Assembly (NCBI GenBank): GCA_963770635.1
Contig: CAVYQI010000006.1
Location: 372,001-436,000, forward strand
Direction: 5' to 3'
Length of the DNA: 64,000 nucleotides
Source: DASZIT01 sp963770635
GTDB taxonomy: Bacteria; Actinomycetota; Acidimicrobiia; Acidimicrobiales; RAAP-2
Shown: positions 16,919 to 25,762 of the stretch, one piece after another
Layout of the letters: each line of letters begins with the position of its first letter
Numbering within the stretch: the stretch's first letter is position 1
Translations under genes and position numbers: made by a program
The notes under the pieces: generated by a model
Database searches by the model: none
Told to the model about the DNA's origin: nothing
Seen by the model: only the letters and a program-made list of their open reading frames with translations

Positions 16919-18925
16919 TCAGGCCGCGTGGGCCACCAGTCCGAGGGCGGCCACGGTGGGAAGGATGGTGGGCTGCAACAACTCGCCGCCGGAGACGCTG
17001 ACGTGGATGCCGTCCGTCCATCGTACGGTCAGACCGTCGATGGTGGCGGTGAAATGGCCGTCGGGGTCGAGGCCCCGGTTGAGGTCGACCACCGTGGCCA
17101 CTCCCGGGTTGGACCGGCCGACCTCGTCCACCAGTTTGTTGTAAGCGTCGGCCCGCCCGGGCAGGTTTTCGGAGAACGGCGACCCGTTGGACGCCTCGAC
17201 CGGTGGATTCATGTACGGCATGGTGAAGAGAACCACCTTGGCGCCCTGGGAGGCAAGGAGCTTCACCGCCTGGTCGAGCTCACCGACCAGATGGTTGTCC
17301 CAGAGCGGCTGACCGACGTGGGTCCAATGCCCGAGATAGAGGTGATCGGCCACCTCCCACCTTCCGAGCGCGAGCCCGACCACCTGGGGTCGGTACTCCG
17401 CCAGCTGTTTGGCCCAATCGGTCTGCCAGTGCAGACAACCGGGGGTGGCGGGGCCCACCGTGCCCGACGTGTTCACCATCAGATCGGGATCGAGGTCGCA
17501 ACCGAGCGGGGCCTGGTCGTTGACTGACACCCCGTACCTGGGAATCGACCTGTAGCTGAGCCCGATCCCCAGCGTGAGCGCCACCGAGTCCCCGAGCAAC
17601 AGGAACCGAACCGGATTGGTGGTGAACGCCGCGCTGGCGGTCAGCTGCTGGCGCTCGGCGCTCGGCATGGTCGGCGAGCTGCTGGTCGGCACCGAACCTT
17701 CCGATGGAGTGACGGTGGTCACCACCAGGGCAACCACGGTGACGGCGATCACCGCGATCGACGCGGTCCGCGCCCGCCAGCCAAAAGTGAATGTTCGCCG
17801 GCGGATGGGCTCCTCCAAGAGGTACAGGGAGGGAACGGCAACGGCAAAGGTGGCCGCGAACCGCGCCACCAAGAGCCCGAAACCGGTCAGTCCGGTATGG
17901 GCGTGGTTGATCACCAGGTACATCGGCCAGTGGTAGAGATAGAGGCCGTAGGAGATCCGCCCGACGAAGGTGAGCGGGCCCAACGAGCAGAACCGGGCCA
18001 GCCACGAACGGGGCCAGGAGACGACCCGGGTGATCACCGCCCCGGTGGCCAGGGCCACCAGCAGGAACCCCCCGGAGTACAGGAACGAGCTCTGCCCCCC
18101 GTAGCTGTGCCACGCCCACACCAGGTAGCCGGCGCCGCCGGCGCCGAGGGCGGTTCCGGCCAACCGTCCCTGACGGGTGTTCGACCACTGCTCGGAGACA
18201 ACATGCCAGCTTCGCTGGGAGGCGATCGCCCCGAGGAAGGACCCGACCAACAGGGCCTGAGCCCGGGTGTCGGTCCCGTAGTACAACCGGTCGATGCTGT
18301 AGCCGACATGGTGCATGGCCGCCATCAACCCGGCCGAGGCCAGCGCCCCGACCCCGGCGACCCAGGCCAGACCCCGGGGTCCCCGGAGGCGGAGCACCAC
18401 CAACGCCACCAGGGGCCAGATCAGGTAGTACTGCTCCTCGACCGCCAGCGACCAGGTGTGCAGGAGCGGGGACTGGGCGGCGGACAGCGCAAAATAGCCC
18501 TGGTTGGAGAAGATGAACCGCCAGTTGGCGACGTAGGCCAAGGTGGACAGGGCATCGCCGCGGAGGCTGCTCAAGTTCACCGACCCGGCATAGAAGTGGG
18601 CATAGAGGGCCACCCCGATGAGGAGCACGAACAAGGCCGGGAGCAGGCGTCGGGCCCGACGTCCCCAGAACCGGCCCAGGCGGATGGTGCCGGTCCGGGT
18701 CGACTCGGTACAGAGCAGCGCGGTGATGAGGAACCCGGACAGGACGAAGAAGACGTCGACGCCGAGGAGTCCACCCCCCACCCATGAAACCCCAAAGTGG
18801 TAGAGCAGCACGGTCAGCACCGCGAAGGCGCGGACCCCGTCGAGGGGGGCCAGTCGCCGCTGATCCCCGACCTCCTCGGCTCCCTCGGTGACCGGGAGGC
18901 CGACGCCGGGCCCGGTGCGGCTCAC
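16919..18925 (-). CDS. Acyltransferase-3 membrane protein with C-terminal SGNH domain
   Basis: 668 residues, OatA/OafB-like. The N-terminal acyltransferase-3 domain has about ten membrane helices, beginning RLAPLDGVRAFAVLTVLLYHFGVSW with the catalytic-type His and GVDVFFVLSGFLIT. From about residue 430 an extracytoplasmic SGNH domain carries LLGDSVALTL (Ser) and DGIHVSVSG (Asp/His dyad). Such proteins O-acylate cell-wall or secreted glycans. It is one of three acyltransferase-3 genes within 9 kb. The start is GTG at 18925. Confidence 0.88.
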   Translation of the reverse strand: MSRTGPGVGLPVTEGAEEVGDQRRLAPLDGVRAFAVLTVLLYHFGVSWVGGGLLGVDVFFVLSGFLITALLCTESTRTGTIRLGRFWGRRARRLLPALFVLLIGVALYAHFYAGSVNLSSLRGDALSTLAYVANWRFIFSNQGYFALSAAQSPLLHTWSLAVEEQYYLIWPLVALVVLRLRGPRGLAWVAGVGALASAGLMAAMHHVGYSIDRLYYGTDTRAQALLVGSFLGAIASQRSWHVVSEQWSNTRQGRLAGTALGAGGAGYLVWAWHSYGGQSSFLYSGGFLLVALATGAVITRVVSWPRSWLARFCSLGPLTFVGRISYGLYLYHWPMYLVINHAHTGLTGFGLLVARFAATFAVAVPSLYLLEEPIRRRTFTFGWRARTASIAVIAVTVVALVVTTVTPSEGSVPTSSSPTMPSAERQQLTASAAFTTNPVRFLLLGDSVALTLGIGLSYRSIPRYGVSVNDQAPLGCDLDPDLMVNTSGTVGPATPGCLHWQTDWAKQLAEYRPQVVGLALGRWEVADHLYLGHWTHVGQPLWDNHLVGELDQAVKLLASQGAKVVLFTMPYMNPPVEASNGSPFSENLPGRADAYNKLVDEVGRSNPGVATVVDLNRGLDPDGHFTATIDGLTVRWTDGIHVSVSGGELLQPTILPTVAALGLVAHAA

Positions 18926-19039
18926 CGGCGTCCGTTCGGTCTCGCTCGATGAGGCCCGTTCACGTCGAGCACGCTAGTCGTGGTCATCTCGATTCCGGGA
19001 GCACGAAGGTGCTGGTCCTCACCGGTGCGAGGGGGCGCG

Positions 19040-20401
19040 TCAGGCCTCCACCAGGACCGGGTTCGCCGGTGGGGACGGGTCGAGGTCCTCGTCCGAGGTC
19101 GCGGCTCGGGCCCGACGGCGCGGGGTGGCCAGCTTCGACCAGAACCACTCGAGTTGCACGGCGGCCAGGATCACCAGGGACACCTCGAAGGTCACCCGAT
19201 ACCGGGTCTGACCGAAGCTGAGGACGAATACCGAGAGAACGTCCAGCCCGACCGCCCACAGCGGGAAGATCAGGATCCGGCGGCGGCGCAGCACCACCGT
19301 CCCCCCGATGGAGAGGGCCAGCAGGCCGTAGTACATCCCCAGCCCGACCAAGGCCCAGTGGTACGGCCGGGTCTCGATGAGGGAATCGAAACGCACTTGC
19401 TCGACCGGGTGGAAGAAGCCGAACCCCCGCCCGATCCGGGCCAAGGTGACGCGGGGCAGTTCGCTCTCGTGGGCGCGGATGTACTTGGTGCCGATTTGCT
19501 CGACTTGGGCGAACACCACCGACTCGTCGAACTGGGACGTGTCCAGGTTCGGGACGTTCTTCACGCACAGATAGGACCAGTACCCCTCGGCCGGACCCGA
19601 GTAGGTCACACCGCAGTTGGCCGAAGCCAGGGTAGGACCGAGCCCGTCGCTGATGTAGACCGGTTTCTCGAAGCGGGAGAAGTTGTAGCCCACCCACGGG
19701 CCGACCAGAACCAGGGCGGCGGCGGCGGCGATGGCCAGGAGAACCAACTTCCGGCGCCAGGCGGCGGAGCGGAGGATCAGGATCAGCGGGAGGACGATGA
19801 AGAGGGCCAGCAATCCCAACTCGTCCCGGCACAGGGTGGCCAGGCCGATGCTGGCTCCGAGGGCGACGGCGCCCCACTTGGTGGGATGTCGCCAGAGGCG
19901 ATAGGCGGTCCACAGGATCAGCGCCACCAACAGGGGCGAGAGCGCCTCCGACGAGGCCAGCTCGTCGTTCATCCAGATGTTCGGGTAGACGGCGAGCAGC
20001 AGCGCGGCGATGAGACCGACCCGGCGCCCGCCGATTTCGCGCCCGGCCAGACCGCCGACGACGATGGCCCCGGCGCCGATGATGCACGCCCAGATGCGGG
20101 CGGCGAAGAACGAATGGAACCCGAGAAAGATGGGGACGGTCAGGACGAAGGTCCACAACGGAGGCCAGCCCGCCGTCTGGATGACGTGGTGCTGGTTGTG
20201 ATAGGTCCAGGCGATCGGGTTGATGAAGCCCTTGCCCGCCACCAGCAGGGTGGCCACCCCGTGGGCGTAGCCGGGGTCGCCCCCCGGCGCTCGGTTCGGC
20301 CGGCCGTAGACGGTGGCCAGTCGGATTCCGAGCCCGACCACCGTCCAGACCGTCAACCACGACCAGAATCTCCGTCGGTCGGTACCCGGGACCAACGCCA
20401 T
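19040..20401 (-). CDS. GT-C type membrane glycosyltransferase (GT39-like)
   Basis: 453-residue integral membrane protein with about ten predicted helices. The first extracytoplasmic loop carries GGDPGYAHGVATLLVAGKGFINP, with an acidic residue in the position expected for polyprenyl-phosphate-sugar-dependent mannosyltransferases. Further signatures are NIWMNDELASSEALSPLLVAL and a soluble-looking Cys-containing loop (SANCGVTYSG). It probably moves a sugar from a polyprenyl carrier to an envelope acceptor. It lies between two acyltransferase genes on the same strand. The acceptor is unknown. Confidence 0.78.
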   Translation of the reverse strand: MALVPGTDRRRFWSWLTVWTVVGLGIRLATVYGRPNRAPGGDPGYAHGVATLLVAGKGFINPIAWTYHNQHHVIQTAGWPPLWTFVLTVPIFLGFHSFFAARIWACIIGAGAIVVGGLAGREIGGRRVGLIAALLLAVYPNIWMNDELASSEALSPLLVALILWTAYRLWRHPTKWGAVALGASIGLATLCRDELGLLALFIVLPLILILRSAAWRRKLVLLAIAAAAALVLVGPWVGYNFSRFEKPVYISDGLGPTLASANCGVTYSGPAEGYWSYLCVKNVPNLDTSQFDESVVFAQVEQIGTKYIRAHESELPRVTLARIGRGFGFFHPVEQVRFDSLIETRPYHWALVGLGMYYGLLALSIGGTVVLRRRRILIFPLWAVGLDVLSVFVLSFGQTRYRVTFEVSLVILAAVQLEWFWSKLATPRRRARAATSDEDLDPSPPANPVLVEA

Positions 20402-20453
20402 GACGGGTCAGGCTAGCTGACGGGTAGCAACGGCAGGCCGGCCATCGCCGGGG

Positions 20454-22550
20454 TCATGAAGGTGGTTGGTCGTCCGGGCACTGGTCGGGTGGGATGTCGA
20501 ATCGGCCCGCATCCGAGGTCCAACTGCTGTTGATCCATCCCGGCGTGGATGGAGCCAGATGCAGCATCGGGGTCAGGTCATCGGTCACCGCCGCGCCCAG
20601 GACGGCCGCCCCGGCCGGACACAGGTGGGTGTTGTCGGTCTTGCGGGCCCGGATCCACCCGCCGTTGACGGTCGGCAGCCAGGGCGAATATTGGCCATTC
20701 ACGTCCAGGGCGGAGGCGGCGGGCAACATGGTGACCCGTCCCGGGTACTGGGACGCCACCGAGGTCACCAGAGCGGTCCAGGCCCGGGTACCGGCATTCT
20801 GGGCGTCGAGCTGTTGTTGGCGAGCTACCGGGTCGATGACCGCGTCGAGGGGGCCGACGGTCGGGAATTGGATGAAGGCGATGCCGTCAACGCCATTTCC
20901 CGGAGTCAGCATGACGTCGATGGCCTCGGTGATGAGCTTCCGGTAGGCAGCCGGATGGGCCAGCGCGTAGGCGTTGTCCCACGACCACATGCCGAGGATG
21001 AGTTGAGGGTGGGTCTGTCGGATGGTCTGGGCCAGGTCGTCGGCAAAATGGCTGTCGTTGATGAGACCCCACCCCGGAAAGCCGCGACCGATGACGGTCA
21101 CCTCCTTGGTCGACTGGAGGGCGGCGGCGATGCCGAGTTCCGCGTCGAACATGAGACTGTCGCCGATGGTGAGCACCCGAAGTGGGTGAGCGGGCGAGAT
21201 CACTTGGCCGGCCGGCAGATCGATGGGGGCCGGCGGCGGATCCGGTCGGGCGTCGGGGGCGGGCAGTCGCACCGAGGCGTAGTCCGGGGTGGCGGCGACC
21301 GCGGTCGCCTCCGGCACCGTGCCCAACACCACGACCAGCGCGGTGATCCCGACGGCCGACCCCAGGGCGGCGGTCAGGGGCCACCCTTTCCACTGGTAGC
21401 GGCGCACCGGCCGCTCAACCAGGTAGAAGCTGATGGTGGCGGCCCCGACGGTGGCCGCCAGCCGGGCGGCCAGGAGGGCACCCCGGCTGAGACCGGTGGT
21501 CACGTCGGTCATCAGGACGTACACCGGCCAGTGCCACAGATAGAGGCCGTAGGAGATCTGCCCGATCCACCGCAGCGGGGGGATCGATAGCAGCGCCCCC
21601 AACGGGCCCGAGCTGGGTTGCGCCACCGAGGCGATGACGGCCGCGGCCAGCATGCAGGCAATCACCATGCCGCCCTGGTACATCCAGGCCGACGGGTTTC
21701 CCTGATCGTCGCCGGCGGTGACCCACAGCATCCCGAGGACGACGGCGGCGACGGGCCCGACCAGGTGCAGGAGTCTCCGGACTCGGGGCGAGTGGTCGGG
21801 GCGGGCGGTGACCAGCAGGGCGAGGACCGCGCCGATCAGAAGCTCGAAGGCCCGGGTATCGGTGCCGTAGTAGATCCGGGACGGATCGACGCCCGGATGG
21901 TAGAGAAGGGCCATCTCGAGGGCGGACGCCGCGGCCAGCACCACGGTGACGGCGAGGGCCAGCCGGCGGTGGAACGGACGGGGCCCCCGGCGTCCCGCCC
22001 GTTTGGCCAGTCCGAACATGGCCAGGGTGGCCAGCGGCCAGACCAGATAGAACTGCTCTTCGATGGCCAGCGACCAGGTGTGCTTGAGCGGCGAGGGCGC
22101 CAGGAACTGGGTGAAGTACGACTGGTGGGTGAAGATCAGGTGCCAGTTGGCGTAGTAGAAGAGGGTGGCGATGCCATCGGGCCGGAACGTGCCGGAGCCG
22201 ATGTTGGGACCCCCGAGCCAGTCGTACAACGTGAGGACGACCAGCAACACCAGGACCGCGGGTAACAGCCGTTTGGCTCGACGGGCCCAGAACTGCCGCA
22301 ACCGGATCCGACGGGTGGCAACCCATTCGCCCGCCAACAGGCTGGTGATGAGGAATCCCGACAGCACGAAGAAGAAGTCGACACCCAGATAGCCCCCGTT
22401 GGCCCAGTGGAAACCGAAGTGATAGGCGATGACGCCCGCCACCGCGAACGCCCGCAGGCCGTCCAGGGCCGGGAGGTACCGGTGGGAGCCGGACACCGAC
22501 GGGACCGGTACCGGCATACCGCTGGGCGCCGCGGCCGTACTGGTGCGCAC
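20454..22550 (-). CDS. Acyltransferase-3 membrane protein with C-terminal SGNH domain
   Basis: 698-residue paralogue of the gene at 16919. The membrane domain begins YLPALDGLRAFAVAGVIAYHFGFHW and GVDFFFVLSGFLITSLLAGEW. The SGNH domain, from about residue 445, has LTIGDSLMFDAELGI (Ser) and KTDNTHLCPAG (Asp/His). It probably O-acylates a surface glycan or lipid. It is in the same orientation as the GT39-like gene that follows 52 bp downstream. The ORF begins at 22550 without a clear ribosome site; a start a few codons further in is possible. Confidence 0.87.
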   Translation of the reverse strand: MRTSTAAAPSGMPVPVPSVSGSHRYLPALDGLRAFAVAGVIAYHFGFHWANGGYLGVDFFFVLSGFLITSLLAGEWVATRRIRLRQFWARRAKRLLPAVLVLLVVLTLYDWLGGPNIGSGTFRPDGIATLFYYANWHLIFTHQSYFTQFLAPSPLKHTWSLAIEEQFYLVWPLATLAMFGLAKRAGRRGPRPFHRRLALAVTVVLAAASALEMALLYHPGVDPSRIYYGTDTRAFELLIGAVLALLVTARPDHSPRVRRLLHLVGPVAAVVLGMLWVTAGDDQGNPSAWMYQGGMVIACMLAAAVIASVAQPSSGPLGALLSIPPLRWIGQISYGLYLWHWPVYVLMTDVTTGLSRGALLAARLAATVGAATISFYLVERPVRRYQWKGWPLTAALGSAVGITALVVVLGTVPEATAVAATPDYASVRLPAPDARPDPPPAPIDLPAGQVISPAHPLRVLTIGDSLMFDAELGIAAALQSTKEVTVIGRGFPGWGLINDSHFADDLAQTIRQTHPQLILGMWSWDNAYALAHPAAYRKLITEAIDVMLTPGNGVDGIAFIQFPTVGPLDAVIDPVARQQQLDAQNAGTRAWTALVTSVASQYPGRVTMLPAASALDVNGQYSPWLPTVNGGWIRARKTDNTHLCPAGAAVLGAAVTDDLTPMLHLAPSTPGWINSSWTSDAGRFDIPPDQCPDDQPPS

Positions 22551-22647
22551 GCTGCGACGTTAGAGGGTCCGACCAGGGCACGGGGGGCCGGCCGTCACCG
22601 GCGGCTCCCCAGGGAGCGGAATCCCCGACTGATATCCTGAGCGCCTG

Positions 22648-24312
22648 ATGACCGACCGGCTCCCCGGCACGGCGGCGCCCAGCAGTCACGGGGACAAGAG
22701 CGCGGCGGGCGGCACCGACCGGCACACGATGACGAACGCCGATCGGGCGGCCGTCGCCGCCCGGGTCCTCAGTCACCTGGCCGTGTGGACGGTCATTCTG
22801 GTGCCGACGGTTCTCGAGATGGCCCGGGGATGGCGGGCCCTCGATGACGATGCCACCATCTCGCTGCGTTCGTACCAGGTCCTCTCCCTTCACCCGCCGC
22901 TTCTCGGGCAGTTCTCCACGGTGTCGTACGGAACCGGGCACCTGCTGTTTGATCCGGGGCCGCTGCTCTACTGGCTGCTGGCCATCCCCGTCCACCTCGA
23001 TCCGGCCCAGGGAGGGCTGTGGGGCGGGGCACTGTGCTGCGGGTTGGCGCTGTCGGTGGCGGTCGAGGCGGTGTGGTCGAAAGCCGGTTGGCTGGGGGCC
23101 GCAGTGATGGCGTTCGTCCTGGTGGACCTGGCCTGGCTCCTCCCCGACGTCTTCGCCCATGCCATGTGGAATCCGTTCTTCGGCTTGCTGTTCCTGACCG
23201 CCAGCGTGGCCATCAGCTGGGTGGTCGCCACCGGTTCACTGGGTTGGTGGCCGGTGCTGGTCTTCACCGCGTCGGTGGCCGCCCAGGCCGATCTGATCTT
23301 CTCGATCCCGGCGGTGGCGCTGGCGGTGGCCGCCCCCATCCTGGGTGGCCTCCGAGGCGGGAAGCCCGAGCGGATGCGATGGCTCGCCGCCGGGATCGGC
23401 GTCGGCGTCGTCTGCTGGGTGTCCACCCTGATTCAAGAAGTGACCGGGTCCCCGGGAAACCTGGCGCTCATCTTCGACGCCAGAGGCAAGGAGGCGGTCG
23501 CCGGCCTCGGATTCGGCCTCCGCAGCCTGGGCGTGGCTGCGTCACCCTCGCCGATCTGGCTGGTCCACACCGCGGGTTTGGGCAACGTGGCGATGATCCA
23601 CCATCAATCCGCCACCTGGGGTGCAGTCGCGCTGTGCCTCCTTGCCGCGGTGGCGGTGGCGGCCTGGCGGACCGGGCTCCACAACCTGGCAAGCCTGGCC
23701 GGCATCGGGGTTGTCGGTTCGCTGGCGGTGGTCGCCACCTTCGCCGATGTCCCCCAGCACAATGAACCCGACCTGCTCTACCTGATGTACTGCCTGTGGG
23801 TGGTGGGGATCCTGCTGTGGGTCGTCGTCGCCTGGACGGCAGGGGAGGCAGTGGTTGCCGCGGTTCGGCTGGCCAAGGCCGGCGGAGCCGCCGGGTGGTG
23901 GGGCCGCCGTCCCGTGGGGCTGGTCGGGGTCAGTTGGCTGGCCGGACTCTGCGGACTCCTGTTGCTGGGGGTAACGGCCACCCGCGGCGTGGCTTCGAAG
24001 GCGAGCGCGGAGGTGAACCAGTACCAGGTCGGCCAGCTCCAGCGGGTGGTCACGGCCATCGAGACCTCGGTGCCCGCCGGGCCGGTGACCGTCGAGCTGC
24101 GGCCGGATGAAGGCGGCTTGACCGCGCTCACCATGCAATTCGCCTACGGGACCGGGATCGGATGGCAGCTCAACGCCGACGGGTGGCAGCCGGCGCTGCC
24201 GGCGTCGTTCACCGCCTCGACCGGCGTGGCCTATTCGGCCGATCCCGGGCAGCCGACGGTCGTCGTCACGGTGGTCGGAGACCGCGCAGTGTCGATCAAG
24301 CGCGTGCAGTAG
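22648..24312 (+). CDS. Multi-spanning membrane protein, GT-C-like
   Basis: 554 residues with about eleven hydrophobic segments and a large C-terminal extracytoplasmic domain (from about 445). The first periplasmic loop (ALDDDATISLRSYQVLSLHPPLLGQFSTVSY) carries acidic residues in the GT-C position, but family membership is only structural resemblance. The ATG at 22648 follows a TATCCT box by nine bases. It is transcribed against, and overlaps by 17 bp, the acyltransferase at 24296. Given the neighbours, envelope glycan assembly is the likeliest setting. Confidence 0.65.
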   Translation: MTDRLPGTAAPSSHGDKSAAGGTDRHTMTNADRAAVAARVLSHLAVWTVILVPTVLEMARGWRALDDDATISLRSYQVLSLHPPLLGQFSTVSYGTGHLLFDPGPLLYWLLAIPVHLDPAQGGLWGGALCCGLALSVAVEAVWSKAGWLGAAVMAFVLVDLAWLLPDVFAHAMWNPFFGLLFLTASVAISWVVATGSLGWWPVLVFTASVAAQADLIFSIPAVALAVAAPILGGLRGGKPERMRWLAAGIGVGVVCWVSTLIQEVTGSPGNLALIFDARGKEAVAGLGFGLRSLGVAASPSPIWLVHTAGLGNVAMIHHQSATWGAVALCLLAAVAVAAWRTGLHNLASLAGIGVVGSLAVVATFADVPQHNEPDLLYLMYCLWVVGILLWVVVAWTAGEAVVAAVRLAKAGGAAGWWGRRPVGLVGVSWLAGLCGLLLLGVTATRGVASKASAEVNQYQVGQLQRVVTAIETSVPAGPVTVELRPDEGGLTALTMQFAYGTGIGWQLNADGWQPALPASFTASTGVAYSADPGQPTVVVTVVGDRAVSIKRVQ

Positions 24313-25540
24313 CCGGGCCATCGCCCCTGGCTTCGGTGCCGGCCGACCGGTGGCGCCAGCGCATCAGCGGCCTCTCGATGCAGAACCAACTGGCGGTGGC
24401 GATGGTGAGGATCACCGCCAACCGGGCCAGCTCGGTCGGCCAGTACGACCAGTGGGTCACCGCCGGGGTGATGGCCTGGTACACCGGGAAATGCACCAGG
24501 TAGATGGTGTACGAGAGGTTGCCGATGAATACCAGGACGCCGATCCCGAGGATCCGGGAGCCGATCCCGCGGGGACAGATGACCAAGTAAGCGATGATGA
24601 CCACCGCGGCCACCGTCGACATCGGCAGCCACCACACCACCAGGGTCTCGGTCAACAGCGGCGCGGCCACCAGGATCCAGGCCAGAAACCCGGTCGACAG
24701 GAGGGCGGCGGCCGCCAACAGTCGGGTGGACCATCGTCGCGACTCGCGGAGGAAGCCGTCGGTCGCCAGCAGTCCCAGGACGCATCCGAGAAACAGGGCG
24801 TCAGCCCGGGTGTCGAATGCGTAGTAGATCCGGGCGAAGACGGCGGTGTCGAAGTGGGGGGCGCTGTAGACCGTCCACAGCCGATCGGCAATCGACAGGA
24901 CCAATCCGACAATGGCAAACCCGTAGGCCAGTCGCCGTCGGTGCATGGCGACGGCAATCACCATCAACACCGACCAAATGACGTAGAACTGCTCCTCCAC
25001 CGAGAGTGACCATGTCTGGGAGAGAAAGCCGAAGAACGGCGCATGCCCGAACGCCTGGCGGTAATCGGCGTAATAGAACATCGCCGCCGCGCTGTCCCCC
25101 CAGAGCCGCTGAGACGCATCCACCACATGGACCAGGGATGCATAGACGGCCAGGAGCAGCACCGTCAACGCCACCGGGGGTACCAGGCGGGATAACCGCC
25201 GCAGGTAGAACCCCTTGAGGCTGATACGTCCTCTCCGCATCCCCTCACCGGCCAACAGGCTGGTGATCAGGAACCCGCTGAGGGCAAAGAAGAACTGCAC
25301 CGCGACCCAGGCGCCGGGCAGGGCGACGAAGTTCGAGTGGTAGATGACCACCGCGGCGATGACCGGCGCCCGAACGCCGGTCAGGGCGGGCAGGTTCCCG
25401 AGACGGAACGGCGTCTTCGACCGGGATCGCCGCGCCGCGGTGTCCTCGATCGTCGATTGAGGTCCAGCTACCGACGCCTCCGGTACGCCGGTGGGCTCAC
25501 CGGCGATCGTCGGGACGCCGGGAGATGCGGGGGTTATCAC
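24296..25540 (-). CDS. Acyltransferase-3 membrane protein (no SGNH domain)
   Basis: About 414 residues from the GTG at 25540; the open frame continues to 25834 but would overlap the divergent gene. The domain starts LPALTGVRAPVIAAVVIYHSNF and contains WVAVQFFFALSGFLITSLLAGEG with about ten membrane helices. The usual D-G-x-R-A start is TGVRAP here. It lacks the SGNH domain of its two neighbours, so it may only carry out the membrane-transfer step. The exact start is uncertain, since no ribosome site was found. Confidence 0.8.
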   Translation of the reverse strand: MITPASPGVPTIAGEPTGVPEASVAGPQSTIEDTAARRSRSKTPFRLGNLPALTGVRAPVIAAVVIYHSNFVALPGAWVAVQFFFALSGFLITSLLAGEGMRRGRISLKGFYLRRLSRLVPPVALTVLLLAVYASLVHVVDASQRLWGDSAAAMFYYADYRQAFGHAPFFGFLSQTWSLSVEEQFYVIWSVLMVIAVAMHRRRLAYGFAIVGLVLSIADRLWTVYSAPHFDTAVFARIYYAFDTRADALFLGCVLGLLATDGFLRESRRWSTRLLAAAALLSTGFLAWILVAAPLLTETLVVWWLPMSTVAAVVIIAYLVICPRGIGSRILGIGVLVFIGNLSYTIYLVHFPVYQAITPAVTHWSYWPTELARLAVILTIATASWFCIERPLMRWRHRSAGTEARGDGPATARA

Positions 25541-25762
25541 GCCGGTGTCGACCAGATTCGACCCGTCGGCGCCCCGCCCGGCCCACGGTGGGGCCGGAGC
25601 CCGACCGCCGGCCACGGCCGAGGTGACCGGGCCGACCGGCGACGAACCGCACCAGATCCGGCGCCGACGTTGGCTCGCCGAAACCGGGGTGACATTGGCA
25701 GGATCGTACTCGCCTGCCCCTCGCCGCGAGGGGTCCCGAGGCTTCGGTAGGCTCGGCCGCTT

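Noticed and set aside
22648..24312. Calling this a polyprenyl-phosphate mannosyltransferase
   Set aside because: Topology fits GT-C but no defining motif was recognised, so only a GT-C-like label is given.
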